NCBI GenBank assembly: GCA_051867975.1
Contig: JBJDZM010000007.1
Span: 1 to 18,428, forward strand
Direction of reading: 5' to 3'
DNA from: SVTX01 sp051867975
Lineage (GTDB): Bacteria; Bacillota; Clostridia; Oscillospirales; CAG-272
DNA length: 18,428 bases
This document shows, in pieces, positions 1-7,873 of the stretch; the stretch's first letter is position 1, and every line of letters begins with the position of its first letter. The position numbers and the translations under genes were made by a program. Below the pieces are notes generated by a model, which saw only the letters and a program-made list of their open reading frames with translations, was not told where the DNA came from and made no database searches.

Positions 1-42
1 TATTTTTTTATCTTTTTTGCTTTTTCCTATTGACTTTTTGAT
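1..42 (-). CDS. Possible N-terminus of a gene cut by the left edge, AUC start
   Basis: A Shine-Dalgarno AAAGGAG (complement of 49-55) lies 6 nt before the codon ATC at 42-40. The frame from that codon stays open to the window edge (14 codons, lysine-rich: IKKSIGKSKKDKKI, first residue would be formyl-Met), while the other two frames hit stops. There is no ATG, GTG or TTG near the ribosome binding site. A promoter stands just upstream and the his terminator lies before it, so a separate leftward gene is expected here. Rare AUU/AUC starts are known for infC (translation factor IF3), which makes infC a candidate, but only 14 codons are visible and the identity is a guess. The real start could also lie left of the window. 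Confidence 0.3.
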   Translation of the reverse strand, partial: MKKSIGKSKKDKKI

Positions 43-89
43 AGTTGGCTCCTTTGAAATTCCGGGCTTTTGCCCAAATATTTGCATAC

Positions 90-117
90 AGTATAATTCT
101 ACCACACCGAATGTAAA
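90..117 (-). promoter_or_regulatory. Leftward promoter for the left-edge gene
   Basis: On the minus strand, TTTACA (complement of 112-117) is followed after 16 nt by TATACT (complement of 90-95). Transcription would begin near 83, giving a leader of about 40 nt before the AAAGGAG at 49-55. The leader contains a small GGGC-AAAA-GCCC hairpin (64-75). Seen by eye, not tested. Confidence 0.5.
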
Positions 118-168
118 ATTGCAATACTTTTGCACTTTTTCATATGAACAATTTTTTATCGCATGACG

Positions 169-222
169 AAAAATGACGGTCAAATGGATTCATTGCTCAA
201 GCATGCCCATTTTAACCGTCAC
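169..222 (-). terminator. Intrinsic terminator of the his operon
   Basis: On the minus strand, about 16 nt after the hisIE stop, TGACGGT-TA-AAATGG can pair with CCATTT-G-ACCGTCA across a loop of about 19 nt, followed by five T. The long stem plus T-tract ends the histidine transcript. Confidence 0.85.
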
Positions 223-237
223 AAATCATTAATCAAT

Positions 238-894
238 TTAATGTGTCATTTTTTCCTGTTTTACCTTCTTGTCGATGACGTGGCGTGAGGCAAGCTCGCG
301 TTTGATGTCGTCGATTGAAATTCCCATCTGAACCATGAGGACGAGGACGTGGTAGGTAAGGTCTGAAATTTCGTATATCGTCTCTGCCTTATCGTCTGCC
401 TTGCCGGCGATTATGACCTCGGTACACTCCTCGCCGACCTTTTTGAGAATTTTGTCTATTCCCTTTTCAAAGAGGTATGTCGTGTAGGAGCCTTCCTTCT
501 TCTCGGTCTTTCTGCCCTCAATGAGCGTCATGAGCGAATCAAGCGAAAACGCGCTCTCGCTCATCTCGGGATTCTCCCATACGGGATTTTCAAAGCATGA
601 GAAATTGCCGAGGTGGCAAGCGGGACCGTCAGGCTCAACAACAATTTGGAGCGCGTCCTTGTCGCAATCGGCGGTTATCGAAACTATGTGCTGGAAATTT
701 CCGCTCGTCTCGCCTTTGAGCCAAAGCTCCTGACGCGAACGGCTGAAAAAGCAGGTCAGTCCCTTTTCAATGGATATTTGAAGGCTCTCACGGCTCATGT
801 ACGCCAGCGTGAGCAGTTTTTTCGTTTTGTTGTCAATTACAACGGCGGGAATAAGTCCCTTTTCGTCAAATTTAAGCTCGTCTATGTTTATCAT
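238..894 (-). CDS. hisIE: HisIE: phosphoribosyl-AMP cyclohydrolase / phosphoribosyl-ATP pyrophosphatase
   Basis: Bifunctional cytoplasmic enzyme for steps 2 and 3 of histidine synthesis: HisE removes pyrophosphate from PR-ATP and HisI opens the adenine ring of PR-AMP. The N-terminal HisI domain (about residues 10-105) shows the LWLKGETSGN motif (58-66 region) and the metal-binding cysteines Cys77 (in ADCDKD), Cys93 and Cys100. The C-terminal HisE domain (about 118-205) has GSYTTYLFEKG and KKVGEECTEV, the all-alpha MazG-like pyrophosphatase core. At 218 residues it is the normal size of the fusion. It is the last gene of the operon, 18 nt after hisF, with AAAGG upstream of the ATG. No missing key residue was seen. 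Confidence 0.97.
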   Translation of the reverse strand: MINIDELKFDEKGLIPAVVIDNKTKKLLTLAYMSRESLQISIEKGLTCFFSRSRQELWLKGETSGNFQHIVSITADCDKDALQIVVEPDGPACHLGNFSCFENPVWENPEMSESAFSLDSLMTLIEGRKTEKKEGSYTTYLFEKGIDKILKKVGEECTEVIIAGKADDKAETIYEISDLTYHVLVLMVQMGISIDDIKRELASRHVIDKKVKQEKMTH

Positions 895-912
895 TTTTAT
901 CTGCCTTTCTTT

Positions 913-1671
913 TTAAAGTCTGACGGGAATATCATTTGCCGCAAGCACTTTTTTCAAATTTCTTATATCGACCTCGCCAAAGTGGAATATCGACGCGGCA
1001 AGTCCCGCGGAAACATCGGGAACCTTTTTAAAGAGCGTGATAAAGTCGTCAATTCCTCCCGCTCCGCCCGAAGCAATAACGGGAACCTTGACCGCATCGC
1101 AGACCGCCGAGAGCATTTCAAGGTCAAAGCCTGCTTTAACTCCGTCGGTATCGATCGAATTGAGTACGACCTCACCCGCACCGCGTTCAACGCACTCCTT
1201 TATCCACGATATTGCCTCTTTGCCCGTGTTCACACGTCCGCCCTTGGAGAACACACGAAAGGTCTTGTCGACGCGCTTTACGTCAGCCGAAATTACAACG
1301 CACTGATCGCCGTATTTCTTCGCCGCCTCGTCGATAAGCCCGGGATTTTTTATCGCGCCCGAGTTGACGCTGACCTTATCCGCTCCGCACTTGAGCACTC
1401 TGTCAAAGTCGTCAAGCGTGTTGATTCCGCCGCCGACGGTCAGAGGAATAAATATCTGACTTGCGACATCCTTAAGAATGTCGGTGAAAATCTGTCTTTG
1501 CTCGACAGACGCGGTTATATCGTAAAAAACAAGCTCGTCGGCACCCGACTCACTGTAAAATTTCGCAAGCTCCACAGGCGACGAAACGTCGCTGAGTCCT
1601 CGGAAATTGACTCCCTTTACCACTCTGCCGTCACGAACGTCAAGACAGGGGATTATTCTTTTTGTTATCAT
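913..1671 (-). CDS. hisF: HisF: imidazole glycerol phosphate synthase cyclase subunit
   Basis: TIM-barrel subunit that condenses ammonia from HisH with PRFAR to give imidazole glycerol phosphate and AICAR. The catalytic aspartates fall at the canonical positions Asp11 (RIIPCLDVRDGR) and Asp130 (ISADVKR), and the phosphate-binding TVGGGI and ASGGAGG turns are present. The ATG at 1671 is chosen because GGAG lies 6 nt before it; the reading frame could be extended to a TTG at 1683, but that TTG overlaps the ribosome binding site. The result is 252 residues, normal for the family. A strong hairpin (1685-1701) sits between hisA and this gene's ribosome binding site. Confidence 0.97.
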   Translation of the reverse strand: MITKRIIPCLDVRDGRVVKGVNFRGLSDVSSPVELAKFYSESGADELVFYDITASVEQRQIFTDILKDVASQIFIPLTVGGGINTLDDFDRVLKCGADKVSVNSGAIKNPGLIDEAAKKYGDQCVVISADVKRVDKTFRVFSKGGRVNTGKEAISWIKECVERGAGEVVLNSIDTDGVKAGFDLEMLSAVCDAVKVPVIASGGAGGIDDFITLFKKVPDVSAGLAASIFHFGEVDIRNLKKVLAANDIPVRL

Positions 1672-1684
1672 ATTTAACTCCAAT

Positions 1685-1701
1685 CTGCCGCTTCGCGGCA
1701 G
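1685..1701 (-). other. Hairpin in the hisA-hisF spacer
   Basis: Perfect 7-bp inverted repeat CTGCCGC-TTC-GCGGCAG in the 42-nt spacer between the hisA stop and the hisF start. There is no T-tract on either strand, so it is not a simple terminator. It lies just before the hisF ribosome binding site and may affect mRNA processing or stability, or hisF translation. The function is inferred. Confidence 0.55.
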
Positions 1702-1713
1702 GCAAATAATAAA

Positions 1714-2433
1714 TTATGCTTTTCCTGCAAGCTTTATCGCTTCAAAAAGGTCGATAGCTCCCGTGTAGTACGCTTTTCCGATTATCGCGCCGTAGATATC
1801 AAGCTCTGCGAGCCTTTTTACGTCTTCAATCGACGAAACACCGCCCGAGGCGACTAATTGCATGTCAAATTTCTCGGATAAGTCCCGATAGAGCGCATGG
1901 TTTGCGCCCTTCATGGCTCCGTCCTTCGAAATATCGGTGCAAATTATGGTCTTGACGCCTATCTTTTGCATCTTTTCGCAAAACTCAAAGGCATCTATAT
2001 CGCTCTTCTCAAGCCAGCCCTTAATGGCAATTTTGCCGTCCTTGATGTCGGCTCCGACCGCGATTTTCTCTCCGTATTTCGCAACCGCTTCACGCAAAAA
2101 CGCCTCGTCGGTCACCGCTGCGGTCCCGAGGATCACTCGGCTGACTCCTGCCGAAAAATATCGCTCGACAGTCTCCATACTGCGTATTCCGCCGCCTATC
2201 TCGCACTTAAGCGTGGTGTTTTTCACTATGGCGGCAACGGTCTCGATATTGGGTGTCGTGCCGTCCTTCGCGCCTTCAAGGTCAACCAAATGCACCCATT
2301 CCGCGCCGCTCTTTTCAAAATCACACGCGACCGATACGGGGTTTTCGCTGTAAACCGTCATTTGGTTGTAATCGCCCTTAAATAGTCTTACTGCCTTGCC
2401 GCCGTAAAGGTCAATAGCAGGTAATATTATCAT
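1714..2433 (-). CDS. hisA: HisA: ProFAR isomerase
   Basis: TIM-barrel enzyme of step 4: the Amadori-type isomerisation of ProFAR to PRFAR. The acid/base pair is Asp8 (ILPAIDLYGGK) and Asp129 (AVGADIKDGK). The phosphate-binding loops EIGGGIR and VASGGVSS are present. At 239 residues it is full length. GGAGAG stands 8 nt before the ATG. It lies between hisH and hisF, as in many his operons, so the two paralogous barrels HisA and HisF are adjacent. Confidence 0.97.
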   Translation of the reverse strand: MIILPAIDLYGGKAVRLFKGDYNQMTVYSENPVSVACDFEKSGAEWVHLVDLEGAKDGTTPNIETVAAIVKNTTLKCEIGGGIRSMETVERYFSAGVSRVILGTAAVTDEAFLREAVAKYGEKIAVGADIKDGKIAIKGWLEKSDIDAFEFCEKMQKIGVKTIICTDISKDGAMKGANHALYRDLSEKFDMQLVASGGVSSIEDVKRLAELDIYGAIIGKAYYTGAIDLFEAIKLAGKA

Positions 2434-2451
2434 ATTATGATCTCTCCGATT

Positions 2452-3063
2452 CTATATTTCGCAAAAAGCCTTCAGTATTTTGAGTCCGACCTCGCCGCTT
2501 TTCTCGGGGTGGAATTGACATCCGCAGACGTTTCCGTCGGCAACCGCCGCAGTCAGATATGCGCCGTACTCCGTGTCGGCTATCACGCTCTCTGAGCATT
2601 TTGCCGCATAGTAGGAATGGACGAAATAAACGTAGTCTCCGTCATTTATGTACTTGAAAATCGGGTGTCTCTCGCCCCTGAGCGTAAGTGAATTCCAGCC
2701 TATCTGCGGTATCGGGAGACTTTTAGGAATGACCTCCGATATCGCACGAATCTCGCCCTTTATCAGTCCGAGTCCCGCGTGTTCTCCGTATTCAAACCCG
2801 CGCTCGAGCAGCAGCTGCATACCAAGGCAGATTCCCATGACGGGCTTGCCCTTCTTTGCTTCTTCGACAAGAACTCTGTCAAGTCCCGAGGCGGCAAGCT
2901 TTTCCGCCGCATCGCCGAATGCTCCGACGCCCGGGAGAATGAGTCTGTCTGCCGCTCTGAGCACTGCGGGGTCTGCCGTCACTATTGCATCCTCACCGAT
3001 TGAGGCAAATGAACTTCTCAGCGAGAAGAGGTTTCCGACTCCGTAATCGATTATCGCTGTCAT
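2452..3063 (-). CDS. hisH: HisH: imidazole glycerol phosphate synthase glutaminase subunit
   Basis: Class I glutamine amidotransferase that hydrolyses glutamine and channels ammonia to HisF. The catalytic triad is visible: Cys79 in GICLGMQLLLE, His185 and Glu187 in CQFHPEKSGEVG. The oxyanion-strand residues LPGVGAFGD (43-51) are conserved. At 203 residues the length is normal. The start overlaps the hisB stop as ATGA, indicating translational coupling. Confidence 0.97.
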   Translation of the reverse strand: MTAIIDYGVGNLFSLRSSFASIGEDAIVTADPAVLRAADRLILPGVGAFGDAAEKLAASGLDRVLVEEAKKGKPVMGICLGMQLLLERGFEYGEHAGLGLIKGEIRAISEVIPKSLPIPQIGWNSLTLRGERHPIFKYINDGDYVYFVHSYYAAKCSESVIADTEYGAYLTAAVADGNVCGCQFHPEKSGEVGLKILKAFCEI

Positions 3064-3647
3064 AATACTCCCTTCGTGCTGGGCACCTCATCGGCAAATC
3101 TTACATCTACCGCAACCGCCGCTCGGAGCGCTCTGCCCGTTGCCTTGAACGCGCCCTCGATTATATGGTGAGTGTTCTTTCCGTCAAATTTCTTTATATG
3201 GAGCGCGCATTTTGCCTCTCTGACGAATGCGAGCCAGAATTCTTCCACAAGCTCGGTGTCAAAATCCCCGACTCTCGGGGACGGAATGTCAAGCGTAAAG
3301 CCGAGGTACGCCCTTCCTGACAGGTCGACTGCCGAGAGAATGAGCGCCTCATCCATGGGTAGGATCATGGAGCCGTAACGGATTATTCCCTTCTTGTCTC
3401 CGAGCGCTTCGGTAAACGCCTTTCCAAGACAAATCCCGATATCCTCTGTCGTGTGGTGCGCATCAACATTCATGTCGCCGATACACTTGACATTGAGGTC
3501 AAACCTGCCGTGAGACGCAAAAAGCGTCAGCATGTGGTCGAGAAATCCGCAACCCGTGTCTATCTCGCTCTTTCCCTCGCCGTCAAGGTTCAGAAAAAGC
3601 TTTATATCGGTTTCAGCCGTCTTGCGGTTTATTTCGCTCTGTCTCAT
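3060..3647 (-). CDS. hisB: HisB: imidazoleglycerol-phosphate dehydratase (monofunctional)
   Basis: Manganese-dependent enzyme of step 6: imidazole glycerol phosphate to imidazole acetol phosphate. The metal ligands are seen in GCGFLDHML (32-40), HHTTEDIG (64-71), MDEAL (98-102) and HHIIEGAFKA (160-169). At 195 residues it is the single-domain form, without the N-terminal HAD phosphatase of the E. coli-type HisB. A separate histidinol-phosphatase is therefore required and is not in this window. The start overlaps the hisC stop (ATGA) and the stop overlaps the hisH start. Confidence 0.97.
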   Translation of the reverse strand: MRQSEINRKTAETDIKLFLNLDGEGKSEIDTGCGFLDHMLTLFASHGRFDLNVKCIGDMNVDAHHTTEDIGICLGKAFTEALGDKKGIIRYGSMILPMDEALILSAVDLSGRAYLGFTLDIPSPRVGDFDTELVEEFWLAFVREAKCALHIKKFDGKNTHHIIEGAFKATGRALRAAVAVDVRFADEVPSTKGVL

Positions 3648-4708
3648 TTCGTTTCCTCCAATATGTCGCTGATTGCCGCTATCAGTGCGTCCATCTCTGC
3701 GCGTGAGCCGACGGTGATTCGGTTATAATCGGCAATTCTTGCCTTTGAAAAGTGGCGGATGAGTATTCCTCGTTCACGCAGCTTTTTGTAAAGCACTCCG
3801 CCGTCAAGTCTCTCGTGCTTTGCAAAAAGGAAATTCGCCTTTGAGTCGGTCAGGGTAAATCCGAGGTTTTTAAGTTTTTGCGCCGCATATTCTCGGTTTT
3901 CGATGACCGCGCGGCAATTGTTTCTCGTATATTCCTCATCTTCAAGAACACCGAGTCCCGCCGCCATCGTCATTGAATTGACGTTGTACGGATTTGTCGA
4001 ATATCTTATCGTGTTGAGGTCGGCAATAAGCGAGGGACACGCGACTCCGAATCCGAGTCTCGCGCCTGCCATCGAACGCGACTTTGAAAAGGTCTGCGTG
4101 ACCAGCAGATTTTCGTATTTTTGAGTCAGCGCCACCGCGCTCTCGGCGCCGAAGTCGACATATGCCTCGTCTATAACCACTATATTGTCGGGATTCGACG
4201 ATACGATCCTCTCGATTTCATCAAGAGAGAGCGCAATTCCCGTCGGCGCATTGGGGTTTGCGATAAATATATTTTTGTTTATTCCGATATAATCGTCCAC
4301 GTTTACCGTGAAGTCATCGCGAAGCGGTATTTCTTTATACGGAACGCCGTTAAGGTCGGCAAACACGGGGTAAAATCCGTATGTTATATCGGGAAAAACG
4401 GCAGGATGCTCTCTGTCGCAAAACGCCATAAAGGCAAAGTTGAGTATCTCATCGGAGCCGTTTGTGCATATCACACACTCGGGCGCAACTCGACACATCT
4501 GTGCTATCTTCTCTGTCAGCTCTTTGATTTCAGGGTCGGAATAAAGCTCAATGCTCTCCGCCGCTCTCCTTGCCATCTCAACCGCTTTTTTTGACGGCGG
4601 AAAGGGCGACTCGTTTGTATTAAGTTTGATATATTTACGCTCCTTCGGCTGCTCGCCCGGAGTGTACGGCGTGAGCGAGGAATATTTCTCGCTTAAAAAT
4701 CTGCTCAT
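3644..4708 (-). CDS. hisC: HisC: histidinol-phosphate aminotransferase
   Basis: PLP-dependent fold type I aminotransferase converting imidazole acetol phosphate and glutamate to histidinol phosphate. The PLP lysine is Lys209 in TFSKSRSMAGARLGF; other family marks are KLNTNESPF (28-36), ANPNAPTG (150-157) and VIDEAYVDF (178-186). At 354 residues the length is normal. It starts 2 nt after the hisD stop and ends overlapping hisB. Closely related aromatic aminotransferases exist, but the operon position settles the role. Confidence 0.96.
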   Translation of the reverse strand: MSRFLSEKYSSLTPYTPGEQPKERKYIKLNTNESPFPPSKKAVEMARRAAESIELYSDPEIKELTEKIAQMCRVAPECVICTNGSDEILNFAFMAFCDREHPAVFPDITYGFYPVFADLNGVPYKEIPLRDDFTVNVDDYIGINKNIFIANPNAPTGIALSLDEIERIVSSNPDNIVVIDEAYVDFGAESAVALTQKYENLLVTQTFSKSRSMAGARLGFGVACPSLIADLNTIRYSTNPYNVNSMTMAAGLGVLEDEEYTRNNCRAVIENREYAAQKLKNLGFTLTDSKANFLFAKHERLDGGVLYKKLRERGILIRHFSKARIADYNRITVGSRAEMDALIAAISDILEETK

Positions 4709-4710
4709 GT

Positions 4711-5991
4711 TTATTCTTCGTCCTCAAAACGAACTATTGCGCTTTTAGCATGCGCTCCGAGTCCTTCCTTTTGTGCAAAAAAGGCTACGTCGTCTGCAAC
4801 CGCTCTGAGGGCGTCCTTTGTATAGTATGTGTACTGTGTTTTCTTGACGAAATCATCTACCGACAACGGGCTTGAAAACTTCGCCGTTCCGCTTGTCGGG
4901 AGCGTGTGGTTGGGTCCAGCAAAATAATCTCCGAGTGCCTCGGGACAATTTCTGCCCATAAATATCGAGCCTGCGTGGCGTATCTTGTCAAGATAATCAA
5001 ACGGATTATCAACACAAAGCTCCAGATGCTCGGGTGCTATCTCATTTGCTATCTCAATTGCCGCGTCAAGCGTGTCCGCAACGATTATCTTGCCGTTTCT
5101 GTCAATCGATTCACGCGCTATTTCCGCGCGCGAAAGCTCGGGTATCTGCACTTCAAGCTCTTCGCTGACCGCCTGTGCAAGCGCATAACTGTCGGTCACA
5201 AGCACCGCACTCGCCATTCTGTCATGCTCCGCCTGGGAGAGCAGGTCGGCTGCGATGTGACGCGGATTGCTTTTGCCGTCCGCAACGACAAGTATCTCGC
5301 TCGGTCCTGCTATCATATCTATCGACACGACACCGTATACCTGTTTTTTCGCCTCGGCGACAAATGCGTTTCCGGGACCTACTATCTTGTCGACCTTCGG
5401 CACGCTTTCGCTTCCGTATGCAAGCGCGGCAATTGCCTGCGCTCCGCCGACCTTGATTATCTTATCTATTCCGGCTATCTTCGCCGCCGCCAGGATAACG
5501 GGATTTACCTTGCCGTCCTTTGATGGGGGAGTCACCATAACGACCTCTCTGACTCCTGCAATCTTTGCCGGAATCGAGTCCATGAGGACGGTCGAAGGAT
5601 ATGCCGCCGTGCCGCCGGGGACATAGAGTCCGGCGCGGTCAACGGGAATGACCTTCTGACCTATGACTACGCCGTCGGAGTCGTTGATGATAAAACTGTT
5701 TCTCACCTGTTTTTCGTGGAATTTGCGGATATTTGCCGCCGCCTTTTTGATTATCTCAACAAATTCAGGCTCAACAAGCGAAAACGCCTCGTCTATCTCC
5801 TCTTTCGTCACAACGAGAGACGAAAGCTTTGCCTTGTCGAATTTCTCCGTATATTCAAAAAGTGCCGCGTCTCCGTTTTCCCTGACATTTTGGATTATTT
5901 CGGCAACCGTCGCCTCGACGTTGACTGTCGGCACGGCGCGCGCGAATATCTCGCAATTTTCAACCTCTCCGTATTTGAGTATCTTAATCAT
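4711..5991 (-). CDS. hisD: HisD: histidinol dehydrogenase
   Basis: Zinc-dependent NAD enzyme that oxidises histidinol to histidine in the last two steps. Zinc ligands are seen as Gln253 and His256 (SQAEHDRMA), Asp355 (GDYFAGPNHT) and a C-terminal histidine in GLGAHAKSA. The catalytic Glu321-His322 pair lies in APEHLEL. VPGGTAAYPS and GPGNAFVAEAK are also typical. At 426 residues it is full length. The ATG overlaps the hisG stop (ATGA). Confidence 0.97.
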   Translation of the reverse strand: MIKILKYGEVENCEIFARAVPTVNVEATVAEIIQNVRENGDAALFEYTEKFDKAKLSSLVVTKEEIDEAFSLVEPEFVEIIKKAAANIRKFHEKQVRNSFIINDSDGVVIGQKVIPVDRAGLYVPGGTAAYPSTVLMDSIPAKIAGVREVVMVTPPSKDGKVNPVILAAAKIAGIDKIIKVGGAQAIAALAYGSESVPKVDKIVGPGNAFVAEAKKQVYGVVSIDMIAGPSEILVVADGKSNPRHIAADLLSQAEHDRMASAVLVTDSYALAQAVSEELEVQIPELSRAEIARESIDRNGKIIVADTLDAAIEIANEIAPEHLELCVDNPFDYLDKIRHAGSIFMGRNCPEALGDYFAGPNHTLPTSGTAKFSSPLSVDDFVKKTQYTYYTKDALRAVADDVAFFAQKEGLGAHAKSAIVRFEDEE

Positions 5992-6617
5992 TTTACCACT
6001 TCCTCGTGCAGTCCCTGTCTGATTTTTTCGATTATCTCGCCCTTGAACTTCGTGCTTGCCTTGTTCGCGATAAGCCTTGCGCTTATCGGCACTATGTCCT
6101 CGACCACCGAAAGTCCGTTTTCCTTGAGCGTTCTTCCAGTCTCGACTATGTCGACTATGACGTCCGAGAGAGAAAGAATAGGTGCCAGCTCAATCGATCC
6201 GTTTAAGTGAATTATATCTATCTCTCTGCCCTTTGCGGTGTAATATGTCTTTGCGATATTCGTAAACTTCGTCGCGACCTTCAAAGCGCGCTTTTGGTTG
6301 TCCTTAAAGCCGTCGGGTGCGGCAACCGCAACGCGGCATTTACCGATGTTCAGATCTAAAAGCTCGTACACGTCGGGGGAATATTCAAGCAAAATATCCT
6401 TTCCGGCAACTCCGATATCCGCCGCCCCGCGCTCAACGTATATCGCAACGTCGGACGGCTTTACCCAGAAAAATCTTATTCCCTTTTCCTCGTTTTCAAA
6501 CGTCAGCTTTCGGTTATCCTCTTTTATCGAGGGGCAATCAAAGCCCGCTGCCTCAAACATGGCGTAGACCTTCTCACCGAGTCTGCCCTTCGGGAGGGCG
6601 ATATTCAAATATTCCAT
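5988..6617 (-). CDS. hisG: HisG: ATP phosphoribosyltransferase, short catalytic subunit
   Basis: Catalyses the first, committed step, ATP + PRPP to PR-ATP. At 209 residues it is the short form (HisG-S), lacking the C-terminal regulatory domain of the long form. In this family the short form works as a hetero-octamer with HisZ, which is encoded directly upstream here. The PRPP-binding loop DIVETGRT is at 156-163, and the N-terminus IALPKGRLGE is typical. GGAGAG stands 7 nt before the ATG. Confidence 0.97.
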   Translation of the reverse strand: MEYLNIALPKGRLGEKVYAMFEAAGFDCPSIKEDNRKLTFENEEKGIRFFWVKPSDVAIYVERGAADIGVAGKDILLEYSPDVYELLDLNIGKCRVAVAAPDGFKDNQKRALKVATKFTNIAKTYYTAKGREIDIIHLNGSIELAPILSLSDVIVDIVETGRTLKENGLSVVEDIVPISARLIANKASTKFKGEIIEKIRQGLHEEVVK

Positions 6618-6634
6618 TTTTTCGCTCTCCTTTT

Positions 6635-7705
6635 TCAGATGTCTTTTATCTCTTTGTATTTTTTCTTTTCGGGCAACGCTTTTCCGCAGTCAACTCTCTT
6701 ACCGCTCTTGACAAGTTCATCGACCGTGTTTGTTATCACGTCGAGGGGCGTTTTCTCACCGTAACACACGAAAACGTCTCCGTCATATTCCTCTCCGTCA
6801 AGTATAAGCTCGTCAAGCAGGTCAAGATAGATCGCAAAGCCGACGGCTCCGCTCTTCTTGCCCATTCTCTCCATCAGCTTATCGTATCTTCCGCCCGACA
6901 AAAGACTTGACGGAATTCCCTTGACAAAGCCCTTGAAAATGATTCCGTTATAATATCTCATATCGTCGACGACCGAGAAATCTATCCTCACCTTATCGCC
7001 GTACGTCTCTTTGAGGACGTTTACGATATTTGCAAACTCCTTCGCCTCGGGATATATGTCGCTGCCGTCAAGTATACGCAGCATCTCGGGGCAGTCGCCC
7101 TTCATTGAGACGAGCGCACGAAGCATGTCCGCCTTATCTGCATCGACCGAGTTTTCTCTGCACAAAGCATCTATTGTGTGCATGTTTTTCTCACCTACGG
7201 CAACGATCAATTTTGCCTTGACGTCGCGGTCGGTTATCATTCCGTCTATTATCGAGGATATTATGCCGAGGTGTGAAATATCAAGTACGAAATCTCCCGA
7301 TATTTCCTCAAGACTTTTTGCGGCGAGAGAGAGCACCTGCGCAAGCGAATATGAGTCTATGTCGCCTATACATTCAAGTCCCGTCTGCATTATCTCTTTG
7401 TATGAAAATCCGCCCTTCGGTACGCGGTAGACGTTTTCGTTATAGTAAACGCGGCGCACTCCGTCCTCTCTCTCGGGGCTGTTCTTGACGATCGAGAGCG
7501 TAACGTCGGGCTTTAATGCCATGAGCTTGCCGTCGGTGTCGGTAAATGCGATTATATGGTCCGAGAGCAAAAAGCTCTTGTTTTTTACATAAAGGTCGTA
7601 TTCCTCGAATTTTCCCATTCTGTACTGAGTATATCCGTAGCTCTCATAAAGGCTGCGCAAGGCGTACATTATCTTTTCTGTTTGTCTTAAGGAAATAGTA
7701 TCCAT
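6635..7705 (-). CDS. hisZ: HisZ: ATP phosphoribosyltransferase regulatory subunit
   Basis: Paralogue of the histidyl-tRNA synthetase catalytic domain that binds HisG-S and carries the histidine feedback site; it does not charge tRNA. Class II synthetase marks remain: motif-2-like VRRVYYNENVYRV and motif-3-like LSGGRYDKLM with GAVGFAIYLD. At 356 residues it is shorter than HisRS (about 420), and the anticodon-binding domain is reduced. It is first in the operon, ahead of hisG, which separates it from a true hisS. Ribosome binding site AGAGAG is weak. Confidence 0.93.
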   Translation of the reverse strand: MDTISLRQTEKIMYALRSLYESYGYTQYRMGKFEEYDLYVKNKSFLLSDHIIAFTDTDGKLMALKPDVTLSIVKNSPEREDGVRRVYYNENVYRVPKGGFSYKEIMQTGLECIGDIDSYSLAQVLSLAAKSLEEISGDFVLDISHLGIISSIIDGMITDRDVKAKLIVAVGEKNMHTIDALCRENSVDADKADMLRALVSMKGDCPEMLRILDGSDIYPEAKEFANIVNVLKETYGDKVRIDFSVVDDMRYYNGIIFKGFVKGIPSSLLSGGRYDKLMERMGKKSGAVGFAIYLDLLDELILDGEEYDGDVFVCYGEKTPLDVITNTVDELVKSGKRVDCGKALPEKKKYKEIKDI

Positions 7706-7754
7706 CTAAGGTCTCTCTTTCGGTTTGAAAATAAAAAACTTCTCAATTATATTT

Positions 7755-7779
7755 CATGCTAATATTTTAGCATGCTAAA
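7755..7779. promoter_or_regulatory. Palindromic operator at the his promoter
   Basis: Two overlapping inverted repeats share half-sites: CATGCTAA-TATT-TTAGCATG (7755-7774) and the perfect 14-bp palindrome TTTAGCATGCTAAA (7766-7779). They cover the -10 box and part of the -35/-10 spacer of the his promoter, an ideal repressor position. From memory, Clostridia use a TrpR-like (YerC/HisR) repressor for his genes; I cannot confirm that this motif is its site. Confidence 0.65.
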
Positions 7780-7792
7780 GCGTTCAAGTCAA
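7764..7792 (-). promoter_or_regulatory. Promoter of the his operon
   Basis: Minus strand TTGACT (complement of 7787-7792), 17 nt, TAAAAT (complement of 7764-7769). The start would be near 7757, giving a leader of about 50 nt, too short for a T-box or a peptide attenuator. This agrees with control by a repressor at the overlapping palindromes. Confidence 0.75.
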
Positions 7793-7873
7793 TGCTTTTT
7801 GTAAAAAAGGGCAAAATAGTTAAATTTTTTTACTTTATTTCTCCCGTTTTGGCGTTTTTTTACATACAAGCGT

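Noticed and set aside
613..1677. Long plus-strand open frame of 354 codons over hisIE and hisF
   Set aside because: It lies opposite two clear his genes with intact catalytic motifs, has no ribosome binding site and no recognisable protein features; a shadow frame from codon bias.
4743..4753. Copy of the his operator half (TTTAGCATGC) near the 3' end of hisD
   Set aside because: Only one arm matches, it lies within conserved coding sequence and has no promoter next to it; likely chance.
7706..7757. Histidine T-box or attenuator leader ahead of hisZ
   Set aside because: The predicted leader is only about 50 nt, with no His-codon run and no T-box motif.
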